Shown: in pieces, positions 18,180 to 28,547 of the stretch
Layout of the letters: each line of letters starts with the position of its first letter
Numbering within the stretch: position 1 is the stretch's first letter
Assembly: GCA_013426755.1 (NCBI GenBank)
Contig: AP019861.1
Coordinates: 731,067 to 795,066 of the forward strand
DNA: 64,000 nucleotides
Direction: 5' to 3'
Source of the DNA: Spirochaetota bacterium
GTDB lineage: Bacteria; Spirochaetota; UBA12135; COTS27
Notes under the pieces: model-generated
What the model saw: only the letters and a program-made list of their open reading frames with translations
What the model was told of the DNA's origin: nothing
Databases searched by the model: none
Position numbers and translations under genes: made by a program

Positions 18180-19327
18180 CATACAAAGTTTTTTTCGGTT
18201 AGCTTTTTTTCTCCATTGAAGCGGTAAGCAACCAAAGGGCCTCCTTGTGCGGCAGAGAAATCTAGGCAACAGAGATTGTGTTTGAGAAGATAAGGGGTCT
18301 TTGCTTTTTTTAAGATAGCATGATTAAACTGTTGGATGCGCTCCTGTTCTAGCCAGAAATGCCCGATAAATAGAGGTTTTTCACTACGGGCATAACCAGG
18401 CAGGTAATGATTAGGTGCTGGCAAGCGATGTTGATGAAGTGATTTGATTAATCTCTCTGCTTTAGTAGGGTTTAGCAATAAATACTTGGCTAGATTGTTA
18501 ATGTTTGTGAGATACGTGGCTTGATTTGATTTCCACCAGGCAAACCGAACATAATCGCGTGCGATTCCTGTATGGTCTAGAAAGGTCATAGGAGGGGGGA
18601 GATTCCATGTGATGCCTTTGAGCAGCAAATTGAGTGCTTGTTTAGAAGGTTCATGATTGTGAAAGTTTTGAAGTAAATTAGGGGTAATGTGGTGCTTGTT
18701 CTTAACAAAGTGTGGATTCTTACGGAGTATTTTTATAGCCTCTCTATCCCATGCAGCGTGGATAGCCCGAAATGTGGGTGTTTCTAGGTAAATAGGTCGG
18801 CTGTACATCCAGTCGATAAAAGAGACTCCTTTGTCATCTAACCGATTGAATTCTTTAATTGTATTTGAAACTTCATTGCGATGCCGTTTATTGCGTCTTC
18901 TTACGTAGATCGGCGTATACTTGGCTGTGGAGCTAGGGTTAGCTTTTTTGTTTTGATTGAAACGAACGTATTGTCTTAACTTTTGTGCAGAATTTAGGTT
19001 AGAAGAGCCTATTTTTTTATCAGGCACTTGTTTGTTTGGAATTTGGGTACAGTAGGTGTGTGCGGGGGCACGTTTAGTCATAAAAGCTAAGTAGTTAAAT
19101 TCATGATTTCCCATAAGCGCGCTGGCTGTACGGCGTTCTGTCATGGTCTTAACGATTTTTAGGCTTTCAGCAATGTTTTGACCTCTGTCAATATAATCAC
19201 CCAGGAAACAAACTTTACGCTTAGGATGATGGAAATAATACTCTTCCTTCTGTGTGTATCCTAGTTTATGGAGCAATTTTTTTAATTTGGTTGCTTCGCC
19301 ATGAATATCGCCTATAATATCCCACAT
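18170..19327 (-). CDS. Calcineurin-like metallophosphoesterase
   Basis: About 385 residues. The three metal-binding blocks of the PPP-type family are clear: GDIHG at residues 6-10, GDYIDRG near 43-49 and GNHEFN near 72. This resembles bacterial PrpA/PrpE or bis(5'-nucleosyl)-tetraphosphatase-like enzymes, acting on phosphoproteins or dinucleotides. The C-terminal half, with IGHFWLEQ and a late Cys-Leu-Asp-Phe block, fits the final metal ligands and capping strand. I chose ATG at 19327, which puts GDIHG near the N-terminus; a TTG ten codons upstream is the alternative. A basic, low-complexity insert lies around residues 100-140. Convergent with the oxidoreductase. Confidence 0.8.
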   Translation of the reverse strand: MWDIIGDIHGEATKLKKLLHKLGYTQKEEYYFHHPKRKVCFLGDYIDRGQNIAESLKIVKTMTERRTASALMGNHEFNYLAFMTKRAPAHTYCTQIPNKQVPDKKIGSSNLNSAQKLRQYVRFNQNKKANPSSTAKYTPIYVRRRNKRHRNEVSNTIKEFNRLDDKGVSFIDWMYSRPIYLETPTFRAIHAAWDREAIKILRKNPHFVKNKHHITPNLLQNFHNHEPSKQALNLLLKGITWNLPPPMTFLDHTGIARDYVRFAWWKSNQATYLTNINNLAKYLLLNPTKAERLIKSLHQHRLPAPNHYLPGYARSEKPLFIGHFWLEQERIQQFNHAILKKAKTPYLLKHNLCCLDFSAAQGGPLVAYRFNGEKKLTEKNFVWTF

Positions 19328-19604
19328 GTGATTTTGTTTTATGGTTCTTTTTATCAATCTTTAAATGATTTCTTTAAATAACTTTCCGATGTGAAGACAA
19401 GCGTACACGGGATTATTTAGCTGTGGCTTGTATGAGTTAATGGTAAAATCCTTTCTAAAAACACTTTTTTAGCAGGTTTGATTTAAAGCGAGTACTTCAA
19501 AATATTATCTCTAAAAAGAGAGTGATTGTATAATTATAAGATGATTATGACCAATCAAGGGAATCATCATAGGTGAGAATATAAAGATTTTTAGTTTTTT
19601 TATA

Positions 19605-20891
19605 ATGATTAATGTAGCTATAATAGGAGGGGGCGGTCGTGAGCATGCGCTTGCTTATCTGGTAGGAAGATCTAAGCAGGCAGGTGAGATTTACGTCATT
19701 CCTGGCAATGGTGGAAGTGCCCAGTCATTCAAAAATATTAACATTTCACTTCATCCACCTTATGAAGAATTGATAGCTTTTTTGCAGCGGGCGAAGATTG
19801 ACCTCGTTATTGTCGGTCCTGAGCAGTATTTATGTGCGGGACTCGTCGATGCTGTGGAGGCAATGGGTATTCATGCCTTTGGTCCTAATAAGGAAGCAGC
19901 GCAATTAGAATGTTCTAAGGTCTTTGCTAAGCGGGTGATGAACGAGGCGGGTGTTCCTACCCCCTCTTATGCTGTCTTTACAGCTAAAGAGCGTTCTGCT
20001 GCTGAAGCTTATCTTAAAAAGCAGCCACCTCCCTATGTCCTCAAAGCCAATGGTTTATGTGCAGGTAAGGGGGTCATTATTGCTAATAATATGGAAGAGG
20101 CAATTACTGCGCTAGATGCTTACTGGGAAGACAAATTGTTTGGCCCTGCCGCCGAGCAAGTGCTTATCGAAGCATTTCTAGAAGGGCCTGAGTTGTCTAT
20201 GATAGCCATCAGTGATGGAGAGACAATAAAAACCTTTCCATTCTCTCAAGATCACAAACGTCTTCTTGATAACAATCAAGGCCCCAATACGGGGGGAATG
20301 GGTGTGTATACACCGATACCATTTATTAATAATGATCTTGTCACACAACTAGAACAGACCATCATTCTTCCGATCATTAAAACCATGCGTACCCGCAACA
20401 CACCTTTTAAGGGTATTCTTTATGCTGGACTGATCAAAGATAAAAAAGAAGGCTATCAAGTATTAGAATTTAACGTGCGCCTAGGCGATCCCGAATCGCA
20501 ATGCATATTACCTCTTTTTACAGGAGATGCCCTCGAAGTCATAATGGCGGCTTGTCAAAAAAAATTAGCTGCTTTGCCTGAGAGTGCATTTCAATTTAAA
20601 ACCACTGCTGCTGTAACCGTCGTGCTAGCAAGTAAAGGCTATCCACAGCACTACGAAACAGACTATGCTATTACAGGGCTAGAAGACATTACGCATAGCC
20701 TGGTCTTTCATGCAGGAACACGCTATGATCCTTCTACAAAGACGCTTTATACCAGCGGAGGACGTGTGCTGGCATTGACAGCGATCGCCCCCACGCTAGC
20801 TGCAGCACACCAATTAGTTTATGAAGATATAAAAAAAGTCCAGTTCACGGGGATGTACTACCGTACAGATATCGGTCGTGCGGGATTTTGA
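19605..20891 (+). CDS. purD: Phosphoribosylamine-glycine ligase
   Basis: Second step of purine synthesis: ATP-dependent joining of glycine to phosphoribosylamine. 428 residues, normal length. Motifs: N-terminal VAIIGGGGREHALAY, VIVGPEQYLCAGLVDA, ATP-grasp loop VLKANGLCAGKGVII, the block FPFSQDHKRLLDNNQGPNTG and GMGVYTPIPF, then EFNVRLGDPESQ. All key ATP-grasp residues are present. No other purine genes are in the window. Convergent with the DHH phosphoesterase gene, with only 28 bases between stops. Confidence 0.96.
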   Translation: MINVAIIGGGGREHALAYLVGRSKQAGEIYVIPGNGGSAQSFKNINISLHPPYEELIAFLQRAKIDLVIVGPEQYLCAGLVDAVEAMGIHAFGPNKEAAQLECSKVFAKRVMNEAGVPTPSYAVFTAKERSAAEAYLKKQPPPYVLKANGLCAGKGVIIANNMEEAITALDAYWEDKLFGPAAEQVLIEAFLEGPELSMIAISDGETIKTFPFSQDHKRLLDNNQGPNTGGMGVYTPIPFINNDLVTQLEQTIILPIIKTMRTRNTPFKGILYAGLIKDKKEGYQVLEFNVRLGDPESQCILPLFTGDALEVIMAACQKKLAALPESAFQFKTTAAVTVVLASKGYPQHYETDYAITGLEDITHSLVFHAGTRYDPSTKTLYTSGGRVLALTAIAPTLAAAHQLVYEDIKKVQFTGMYYRTDIGRAGF

Positions 20892-20919
20892 TAAAATGAT
20901 TCGTTACTTCTTTTAACAC

Positions 20920-22077
20920 CTAACGGCTACTAGGCGCATGGTAGTGATAAGAAGTTTTCTTCAGATCGGCTAAGATCTTTTGCTTTAACCTCGTTGAGAG
21001 TTGTTTTTCAATCATAGTTGTGACCGCTTTGATAACGGTCTGTTCGCTACAAGTGAAATTTCCAGCAGCAGTGGTGTGGTGTCCGCCACCACTTCCATAA
21101 GGTTTCATGGCTCGTTTGAGCCAGGCACCCAGTTTGAGATCGGGATGTTCTCCACGCAATGAGATCTTCCCAATCGTTTTACTGCCAACACGAATAACGC
21201 CTGTGACGATCACTAGATACACATCTTCCATTTTAGAAAATTCTTCTGCGATCTGGTGGACAAAGTCTAGGTGTGACAATTTTCCGTTAAGCCAATTTTG
21301 AGTTTCTGTTTTTTGCTTCGGTAGTGATGGGTTACTGGCATTGGCTGGTGGTGGGTTGATCTGACATAATTCTCCTAAGGGACAGACTATGAGGTTATTG
21401 CGAAGTTTGTGGACGGCGAGTGCTTTCCTTAGGATCTGGTAAAATAAATTGGGTCGTTTGGTGTTTTGAATCTCGGCTATGATCGTGAAATTGACCTTAG
21501 GAATGATCTTTTTATAAATAGCAATGTCGTATTTAGAAAATTCACGTGACAAGTATCTTGTTTCTGATAAGAGTGCATAGGCATATGCGGTTGCTAGCTT
21601 GGGGGTGACTGTTAATTTGAGTGCTAGTAGTGTGTGCATGAGGAGTGAAGCGGTCGCACCTACGTTAGGATTGATCATCTTGAACCTGTGTTGATTGGGA
21701 GAATGAGAAGTTTTCTCGAAATGGTGATCGAAATTGATATCTGGGTAGCGGTCTTCAGGAAAGCTATGATTTTTCATTGATTTCTGACAATCGACTAGGG
21801 CGGTTAATGAATGGCGGCGGCTGGTGTAATGACTGTCTTTAGCGAGACGAATATTAAGGAGCCGGATCATGGTGTGGTTTTCTTGTTGATTGGGGACGCC
21901 ATTTAAGATGATATCTGAGTGCGTATTAAAATGCTGTGCTATGCTCTGGAGGATGAGGGCAGACGCTAGGGCGTCTGGATCGGGATGATTGTGCATAAAT
22001 ATAGCTAGCCTGCTGCGGGCCTCGAACACACGTTTTAACTTTTTAAGAGTTGCTTGATTTAAATATTTCTCAGCCAT
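20920..22077 (-). CDS. DHH/DHHA1 phosphoesterase (NrnA-like)
   Basis: 385 residues. The first domain has HNHPDPDALASAL (about 29-41), ALVDCQ and the FDHH motif (near 117-119), all manganese ligands of the DHH family. The C-terminal DHHA1 domain ends with GSGGGHHTTAAG (about 327-338), which grips the substrate. Such proteins act as nanoRNases degrading 2-5 nt RNAs, as pAp phosphatases, or on c-di-AMP/pApA; which one cannot be decided here. A Pro/Asn-rich insert lies around 244-262. Start ATG at 22077 follows no strong ribosome site. thiG is upstream on the same strand after 56 bases. Confidence 0.88.
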   Translation of the reverse strand: MAEKYLNQATLKKLKRVFEARSRLAIFMHNHPDPDALASALILQSIAQHFNTHSDIILNGVPNQQENHTMIRLLNIRLAKDSHYTSRRHSLTALVDCQKSMKNHSFPEDRYPDINFDHHFEKTSHSPNQHRFKMINPNVGATASLLMHTLLALKLTVTPKLATAYAYALLSETRYLSREFSKYDIAIYKKIIPKVNFTIIAEIQNTKRPNLFYQILRKALAVHKLRNNLIVCPLGELCQINPPPANASNPSLPKQKTETQNWLNGKLSHLDFVHQIAEEFSKMEDVYLVIVTGVIRVGSKTIGKISLRGEHPDLKLGAWLKRAMKPYGSGGGHHTTAAGNFTCSEQTVIKAVTTMIEKQLSTRLKQKILADLKKTSYHYHAPSSR

Positions 22078-22133
22078 TGTCTGCAGTTTGTATTAATTTG
22101 TTTTTATCGGCTTCTTTAAATGGTATATGTAGG

Positions 22134-22916
22134 TTAGCTATTAAGAAAGTCTGGAAGCGGTGAAGAGGCGTGGGCATAAACAGAAGACGTTGTTCTTGCT
22201 TTGTGCGAGAGATAAGCAAGTCTGCCAGCACAAACGGCTAATTTGAAAGCCTGAGCCATAGTGCTGGGATCGTCTGCTGTAGCGATGGCTGTATTGACGA
22301 GAACGGCGTCAGCGCCTAATTCCATAGCGAGTGCTGCATGTGAAGGTGCGCCGATTCCTGCATCGACTACGACTGGAACAGTGGCTTCGGCAATAATGAT
22401 TTTTATCTGATCGAGGGTTTTAAGACCACGATTAGAGCCAATAGGGGCGCCTAGCGGCATAACGGTAGCACAACCTAGTTCTTCAAGTCGCTTGGCTAAG
22501 ATAGGATCGGCATTGATATAAGGAAGTACAATAAAATCTTCTTTAACAAGTGCGGCGGCTGCGGTAAGCGTTTCAATCGGGTCAGGTAGCAAATGTTTGG
22601 GGTTGGGTGTAACTTCTAGTTTGATCCAATTATTACCACTGGCTGCTCTGGCGAGTCTTGCAATGCGCAGGGCATCGTGAGCGGTTCGTGCGCCTGCGGT
22701 ATTGGGAAGAAAATGAGCAGCGGTGGTTTTAATTGTCGTTAAAAAGTCATCATTGGGATTGGCAATGTCAATGCGTTTGAGAGCAATAGTTATCATCTGG
22801 GCGCCGCTTGTTAGAAGACTCTGTTTCATGAGGTTAGAATTTTCAAATTTACCTGATCCCATGATAAGCCGTGATGAGAAGGTTTTGCCAGCAATGATGA
22901 GCGGTGCATCTTCCAT
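22134..22916 (-). CDS. thiG: Thiazole synthase
   Basis: Makes the thiazole phosphate of thiamine from deoxyxylulose phosphate, dehydroglycine and ThiS-thiocarboxylate. 260 residues. Visible: [45 protein letters not shown] (Schiff-base Lys), [51 protein letters not shown] and [13 protein letters not shown]. The usual partners thiS, thiF and thiH/thiO are not in the window. It lies 29 bases downstream of thiL on the same strand, so the two are likely one unit. No TPP riboswitch was recognised upstream of thiL. Confidence 0.95.
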   Translation of the reverse strand: MEDAPLIIAGKTFSSRLIMGSGKFENSNLMKQSLLTSGAQMITIALKRIDIANPNDDFLTTIKTTAAHFLPNTAGARTAHDALRIARLARAASGNNWIKLEVTPNPKHLLPDPIETLTAAAALVKEDFIVLPYINADPILAKRLEELGCATVMPLGAPIGSNRGLKTLDQIKIIIAEATVPVVVDAGIGAPSHAALAMELGADAVLVNTAIATADDPSTMAQAFKLAVCAGRLAYLSHKARTTSSVYAHASSPLPDFLNS

Positions 22917-22945
22917 TGCATTAAATGATGATTTTAATGATGATT

Positions 22946-23896
22946 TTAAAAATGTTCGTAGCCCCCTTTAAGGACTTCACGAGTGTGCATTTTACGGTCG
23001 ACGAGGGTAACACCGTTACCTGAGACGATACGTCCTATGGTTGTTCCAGGTGTTTTTTTGGCATTTTCTTCGGGGACCGTGTAAAGCAATTCAAAATCTT
23101 CACCACCATAGATAGCAAAGTTGTGAGGGTTCATTTTGAGAGCGCGGGCGGCATGAATGACTTGTTTAGAAATGGGAATATCTTGTTTGATAATCTCAGC
23201 CCCAACGCCGCTTTGGTCACAAATATGTTTAAGGTCTCCTGCGATACCGTCTGAGACGTCAATCATTGCGTTGGCTAGCGGAGCGATTTTATCGACGAGG
23301 TCTAGGCGGCAGCGTGGTTGGAGATGTTTCTTTTTGATGTACCTATGTCCTAGGTATTCACGTTTGAGAATGATGAAGCCTGCGTTAGAACCACCGAGTT
23401 CGCCTGTGACTTTAACGATATCGCCTACTTTAGCACTACTTCTAAGACAAAGATTTTCGGTGGAAACTTCGCCTACAGCAGTAAGGGCGCAGGAGATTTT
23501 GTTATTGCGGACTGTATCTCCGCCTAAGATAAGCACTTTATGGTGCGAACAACTGTTGTAAATACCTCTGTAAAGTGAGCGCAGGTAGGCTATTTGCAGG
23601 TTTTTACGTAGACAGATGCTTATGAACATGTACTTAGGTTTCCCGCCCATAGCAGCAATGTCTGAAAGGGTCGCTTCTGAGACCTTATAACCAATTTCCA
23701 ACGGGCTGAAATACTTGGTAGAAAAATGATTCCCATCTGTAAACATATCTGTTGAGATGAGTTGATGGACCTTGGGGTCGCTTGTTTTGATAACGGCGGC
23801 ATCATCACCATAATCTTTGATAATGCCAGGGTCTTTGACGTGTTTGACTATCGCGTCTATGAGTTTAAATTCACCGCCAAATTTACTAATTTCCAT
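22946..23896 (-). CDS. thiL: Thiamine-monophosphate kinase
   Basis: Phosphorylates thiamine monophosphate to the active diphosphate. 316 residues, normal length. Motifs: [10 protein letters not shown] near 27-36, [66 protein letters not shown] and [14 protein letters not shown], the metal and ATP contacts of the PurM/ThiL fold. Start ATG at 23896. First gene of a thiL-thiG unit. A gap of 1.9 kb lies upstream. Confidence 0.95.
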   Translation of the reverse strand: MEISKFGGEFKLIDAIVKHVKDPGIIKDYGDDAAVIKTSDPKVHQLISTDMFTDGNHFSTKYFSPLEIGYKVSEATLSDIAAMGGKPKYMFISICLRKNLQIAYLRSLYRGIYNSCSHHKVLILGGDTVRNNKISCALTAVGEVSTENLCLRSSAKVGDIVKVTGELGGSNAGFIILKREYLGHRYIKKKHLQPRCRLDLVDKIAPLANAMIDVSDGIAGDLKHICDQSGVGAEIIKQDIPISKQVIHAARALKMNPHNFAIYGGEDFELLYTVPEENAKKTPGTTIGRIVSGNGVTLVDRKMHTREVLKGGYEHF

Positions 23897-25774
23897 AATT
23901 TTGATGATACTGAAGATGAATGCTTTTATAAAATTGTAAGGAATGTGAAATTGTTTTTCAAGGATATTTTTATAAATAATGCAGTATAGACTGAGAATTA
24001 TATGTCTAGTGTATACCTAGCAGGTTAGTAAATGGTCTGAGTGATTGATAGGTTGAGGTATTTGTACGAGTGTTATTTGAAGGATTTTAGTTTTACGGAA
24101 TTTTAGTTCTTTTTGATAGTTATATCAATAGAGAGTCGTATAAATATTAAGTACAAGTGTTAAATATATGAATGATACATAAATGATTAGGAGTTATCGC
24201 TAAGGTTTTTTATTCATAAAGCCCAAAATACAAGTTACAAGTGTTCAGTATATAAATCATTAGAGATTAGCGTCAATGTTCTTTCATTCACAAAGTCTAA
24301 AACAAAGTCTAAATGATTGAATTACAGTCTATAAGTGATTGATAAACGATATTAATTATAGTATTAAAATCTCTTAGCAGCTATGAGAATTTAAGAATTT
24401 GAGAATTTTTAAGTTTTGCAGTGAAAAAAATGGCTGTGCTGTGTTAGATTATTGTACCGTATTATTGTACTGTATTATGGCGGTGTCGTGTTTATTGTAT
24501 CGTGATTATTATCCTGTTATCGCAATCTTATCTCACTTGTAGTCCTTTATCGATATATGTCAATGACGTTAATTTAAGTTAATGACGCCCTATGGTTATC
24601 AGTTGTTATTCTAAATATACTATCATATTATGGGGCTAGCTGAAATTTGTATTATTTATCGTACTATTGTGTTTTAGTGTTTTACATATAGTATTTATGT
24701 TGTGCTCTGATGGATTTTGCCCTGGCTGTAGATGGTATTAGCTCATAATTTCTGCCTCTATTTTAGAAAAGAAGAATTATATCTATTCTAGACAAGGGAA
24801 ATATCAATGATTTTTGTCTATATTAGAAAAGAAGATCATATTTGTTAGGTATAAATGATAATTAGTTATAAATATAGGTTAAATAGTAGTATTGGATGAA
24901 TGGCAACTTATTTATCGTGATAAATTTAACCGATTTATTTCAATAAGCGTGATATTAGAGGTAGGATTTTAGGGTTAGGATTTTATGCCATATTTTACGG
25001 TGGCTAGCATGACTAGCATTTGTGGTAAATATTTATGGCAAATTAAAAATTTAAATATTGCAATTAATGATTTTTTTAAAATTTTGATAAAATTTTAGTT
25101 GACTTTACACAAAAAAGTATTACCTTTTTAGTAGTGGATTGTATAGGATTGGATAGTAAATTCATAGTTCTTGCAAATTTATGATTTTTTTTATAATATT
25201 TATCAAAACGTGGCTCAATACTCACAGCTGGTTTTATAGGTTTCTACAAGTATTCTGCAGTATTCTGCAATAATAGTGTAAAATAACGTAACATAGCACA
25301 GTAACAATAGAATACGATGCGATACAATACAATACAATAAAATACAATGAAAAAATACAGCACTGCATTATAAAACAATCATCGCATTACTAAAACAATA
25401 TAATACAATCATAAAATACAGTCGCAATAACGCACAATAACGATATATAAACAAATATAAACAAATACAAAAAAATAAAGAGAATAACAAGTAGCATTAT
25501 CACATTTCAGTAACAAGCAGTGCCAATAAGCCCTGATTTTGTTATTTTAGGTGTTTCTGTGGAAAATTAGACGACAAATGACACCAATAGTGAATCAATG
25601 ATAGTGCATCAGTGAATTAAAGACAGTACATTGAAATTAGGCGCTTAGATGAGTTGATTTGAAGGTGACTGTTCAAATATAAGAACCGTTCTTTGAGAAA
25701 CGTTCTCTGGGAATCGTCGTTCTTAAGAGTAGAGATCATTAAGTAGAGATCATTATTTAGTCTTGTTGCAATTT
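23897..25774. other. Long AT-rich gap between thiL and nqrA
   Basis: Nearly 1.9 kb, divergent between thiL (left, minus) and nqrA (right, plus), so promoters for both must be here. No protein family, RNA gene or riboswitch was recognised. Contents seen: near-direct repeats 'tattttagaaaagaaga' at about 24761 and 24815; 'cgtattattgta/ctgtattatgg' near-repeats at 24450-24520; a run of 'atacaatacaa' at 25320-25350; and a direct repeat 'agtagagatcatta' at about 25729 and 25743 just before nqrA. A small candidate ORF at 24985-25098 is listed separately. Confidence 0.7.
24985..25098 (+). CDS. Small ORF of 37 residues (weak candidate)
   Basis: ATG is preceded by TTAGGA with 4 bases of spacing. The product starts MPYFTVASMTSICG and is otherwise Asn/Ile/Lys/Phe-rich, ending in TAG. 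Composition is what AT-rich non-coding sequence would give, and no relatives are known to me. It is listed only because it is the best-supported start in the 1.9 kb gap. Confidence 0.2.
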   Translation: MPYFTVASMTSICGKYLWQIKNLNIAINDFFKILIKF

Positions 25775-27226
25775 ATGGGTACGTTTGCTATAAAAAAAGG
25801 TCTTGATATTCCATTGGTAGGAAAACCGGTTGCCATCATCGAACAGGCTGCTGCAGTTTCTACGGTAGGTGTTGTTGCATTAGATTATAAGAACATAAAA
25901 CCAAGGCTCTTGGTCGCTGAAAATGAAGAGGTGCAGATTGGCACACCGTTATTTGAAGACAAGGTCAGTGGTGTTCTGTTCACGGCCCCTGGCGGTGGGA
26001 CCGTAAAAGCAATTCATCGCGGAGCTAAACGAAAACTCCTCGCATTAGAAATAGCCCTAGCTGAAGTAGAAGAACATAGACCGTCCTTTCCTACACTAGC
26101 TATTAATGACATTAAAGGGCTGGCAAGTTCTGTTATCCGTGACCGGCTTAATGAAGCGGGATGCTGGGCTGTGATCCGTGAGCGTCCGTTCGGCGGTATA
26201 GCAGATATGAAAGCCACACCCCGCTCAATCTTTGTGACAGCAACCGATACAGACCCGTTGGGAAGTCATCCCAGTCATGTTATTGCTGTAAATGAGAAAG
26301 CCTTTGTGTGCGGACTGCATGTCTTAGCCCAATTGACACCAGGGTATGTGCATGTATGCAGGGCAAAGAATAGTGATATTCCACATGCTGAGAACGAACG
26401 CGTGCAGCAGCATGTATTTACGGGAAAACATCCAGCAGGACTGGTAGGCACGCATATTCATTTCATTGATCCCATAGCAACGACCGATGATCGGGTGTGG
26501 CATGTGGGGTATCAAGATGTTATTAAAATTGGCAAATTGTTTTTAACCGGTAAGATATTTGTCGAACGGTATGTTGCTTTGGGAGGCACTGAAGTGGCGC
26601 ATCCGCGTATGCTAAAAACACGTATCGGAGCGAATCTCAATGATCTTGTCAAACGAGAATTGACGGTGGCTGGGTATGAAGCTGAAAAAAACCGTAGTAC
26701 GCTAGCTAGCCGCCCAGTGCCTGTTAAAACGGCAAGCAAAGATTCTCAAGCAAGCGAGCAAAGTGATTTTAGAATTGTCTCAGGCTCTCCGCTTGCAGGT
26801 AGAAAAGTCGAACCTGGTGTACACTTCTTAGGGGCTTATGCGAATGCGGTAGCCGTTCTAAAAGAGGACAGAGGGCGTTATTTTCAGGATTTTATGCGTC
26901 CTGGTGCCAATAAATTTTCACTCAAAGCGGTATTTGTCTCTGGTTTGTTCAAAAACAAACGGTTTGCAATCGGTACATCTACGCATGGAAGTCATCGCGC
27001 TGTGGTCCCAATCGGCGCCTACGAAGAAGTGCTGCCCCTTAATATTCTAGCAACCCCCCTTATTAAAGCATTGCTTGTCAAAGACCTCGAAGCAGCAGAA
27101 CAATTGGGCGCTTTGGAATTAGACGGAGAAGACCTTGCTTTGTGTACGTTCGTCTGCCCAGGTAAAAACAATATTTCTGATGCCTTAGAAGAGGTGCTCG
27201 GCGCTCTTTATCAAGAAAAAAGCTGA
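25775..27226 (+). CDS. nqrA: Na+-translocating NADH:quinone reductase subunit A
   Basis: Soluble quinone-binding subunit on the cytoplasmic side of Na+-NQR. About 483 residues from the ATG at 25775; an upstream TTG at 25763 is less likely. Family blocks: KKGLDIPLVGKP at the N-terminus, FEDKVSGVLFTAPGGGTV, IHRGAKRKLLALEI, CWAVIRERPF, FVTATDTDPL, GTHIHFIDPI, and a late FVCPGKNNISDALEE. A short low-complexity stretch lies near 325-345. It opens a locus nqrA-B-C-D-E-F on the same strand, followed by the maturation genes apbE and nqrM. Promoter not identified. Confidence 0.95.
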   Translation: MGTFAIKKGLDIPLVGKPVAIIEQAAAVSTVGVVALDYKNIKPRLLVAENEEVQIGTPLFEDKVSGVLFTAPGGGTVKAIHRGAKRKLLALEIALAEVEEHRPSFPTLAINDIKGLASSVIRDRLNEAGCWAVIRERPFGGIADMKATPRSIFVTATDTDPLGSHPSHVIAVNEKAFVCGLHVLAQLTPGYVHVCRAKNSDIPHAENERVQQHVFTGKHPAGLVGTHIHFIDPIATTDDRVWHVGYQDVIKIGKLFLTGKIFVERYVALGGTEVAHPRMLKTRIGANLNDLVKRELTVAGYEAEKNRSTLASRPVPVKTASKDSQASEQSDFRIVSGSPLAGRKVEPGVHFLGAYANAVAVLKEDRGRYFQDFMRPGANKFSLKAVFVSGLFKNKRFAIGTSTHGSHRAVVPIGAYEEVLPLNILATPLIKALLVKDLEAAEQLGALELDGEDLALCTFVCPGKNNISDALEEVLGALYQEKS

Positions 27227-27323
27227 TCACTGCAATTAATATTAGATATTCGGTGTGAAAAGTTAGTTATTTGAATTGTTATTATTATGTTTTTGAATGG
27301 TTGTTATCATATGAGGCTTAGAA

Positions 27324-28547
27324 ATGGATAAGGTTAGAAAGTATTTAGATACGAAGATAGAACCTCATTTTGCCAAAGGAGGACGTTATGAAAACCTTGC
27401 TCCTATCTACGATCTGTTCGATACGATAGCGTATTCGCCAAGTAGAGTAACGCAAGGGTTGTGTCACCTTCGTGATGCCCTCGATCAAAAGAGAATGATG
27501 ATCATTGTTGTCATGACGTTAGCACTTCCAATGGCAATAGGTATTTATAATATTGGTTATCAAGCCGCTTTGGCTGCGAGTGTAGCGTCGCTTGATATTG
27601 CGGGGTGGCGTATTGCGGTGATGGAGTTTTTAGGACTCAATGTTTATGGTTCGAGTTTTTGGAGCAATGTAGTTTATGGCTCCCTTTATTTTATGCCTGT
27701 GTTATTGGTGACGTTGGCTACGGGTGGTTTTTGGGAAGTTTTAATTGCTGTGTTACGCAAACACGAAGTTTCAGAGGGGTTTCTTGTGACGGCATTTCTT
27801 ATTCCCCTTACGATGCCGCCAACAGTTCCGTTGTGGCAGGTGGTTGTTGCGACTTCGTTTGGTGTTGTTGTCGGGAAGGAAATCTTCGGCGGTGTTGGGT
27901 ATAATTTCCTCAATCCAGCGCTGACGGCACGTGCCTATTTGTTTTTTGCTTATCCTGCGGAGATGTCTGGTGATGCTGTGTGGGTTGCTATTGATGGTTA
28001 TACGCAAGCTACACCACTAGCGGTTGCTGCTGTATCAGGGGCGGCGGGGTTAGTGGCTGATTATACGTGGATGGATGCATTTTTAGGATTTATTCCTGGT
28101 TCAATGGGAGAAGTTTCGACATTGGCGTGTCTTGCTGGGGCGGCAATTCTTATTGGAACGCGGATTGGGTCGTGGCATGTGATGAGTTTTATTGTACTTG
28201 GAATGATTGTAGCGGCGTGGTTTTTAAACTTTCTAGCGCCCTACAGTGAAAACCCAATGTTTGAAATATCACCTATGTGGCATTTTGTCTTGGGAGGTTA
28301 TGCTTTTGGATTGGTGTATATGGCTACAGACCCGGTTTCTTCTGCGATGACTATTAAGGGCAAATATATCTATGGTGCTTTGATCGGAGTTTTAGTGGTA
28401 TTTATTCGTGTGATCAATCCTGCTTTTCCTGAGGGAATGATGCTGGCAATACTATTTATGAATGTCTTTGCCCCTATCATTGATCATTATGTTATTCAAG
28501 CCAATGTTAAGTTGAGGTTGCAGCGTTATGGCAAACGACAGGCCTAG
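27324..28547 (+). CDS. nqrB: Na+-NQR subunit B
   Basis: Integral membrane subunit (407 residues, about ten spans) carrying covalent FMN and riboflavin and forming part of the sodium path. Visible: hydrophobic spans from residue about 58 onward, GGFWEVLIAVLRKHEVSEGFLVT, GKEIFGGVGYNFLNPALTARAYLFFAYP, and AIDGYTQATPLA near 222-233. The last corresponds to the flavinylation site, with Thr230 as the expected FMN attachment; the family usually reads S/T-G-A-T, here T-Q-A-T. The gene overlaps nqrC by 20 bases, so translation of the two is probably coupled. Confidence 0.95.
   Translation: MDKVRKYLDTKIEPHFAKGGRYENLAPIYDLFDTIAYSPSRVTQGLCHLRDALDQKRMMIIVVMTLALPMAIGIYNIGYQAALAASVASLDIAGWRIAVMEFLGLNVYGSSFWSNVVYGSLYFMPVLLVTLATGGFWEVLIAVLRKHEVSEGFLVTAFLIPLTMPPTVPLWQVVVATSFGVVVGKEIFGGVGYNFLNPALTARAYLFFAYPAEMSGDAVWVAIDGYTQATPLAVAAVSGAAGLVADYTWMDAFLGFIPGSMGEVSTLACLAGAAILIGTRIGSWHVMSFIVLGMIVAAWFLNFLAPYSENPMFEISPMWHFVLGGYAFGLVYMATDPVSSAMTIKGKYIYGALIGVLVVFIRVINPAFPEGMMLAILFMNVFAPIIDHYVIQANVKLRLQRYGKRQA

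Noticed and set aside
23897..24100. TPP riboswitch ahead of thiL-thiG
   Set aside because: I looked for the conserved CUGAGA and ACCUG-type blocks on the minus strand and did not find them in a plausible order.
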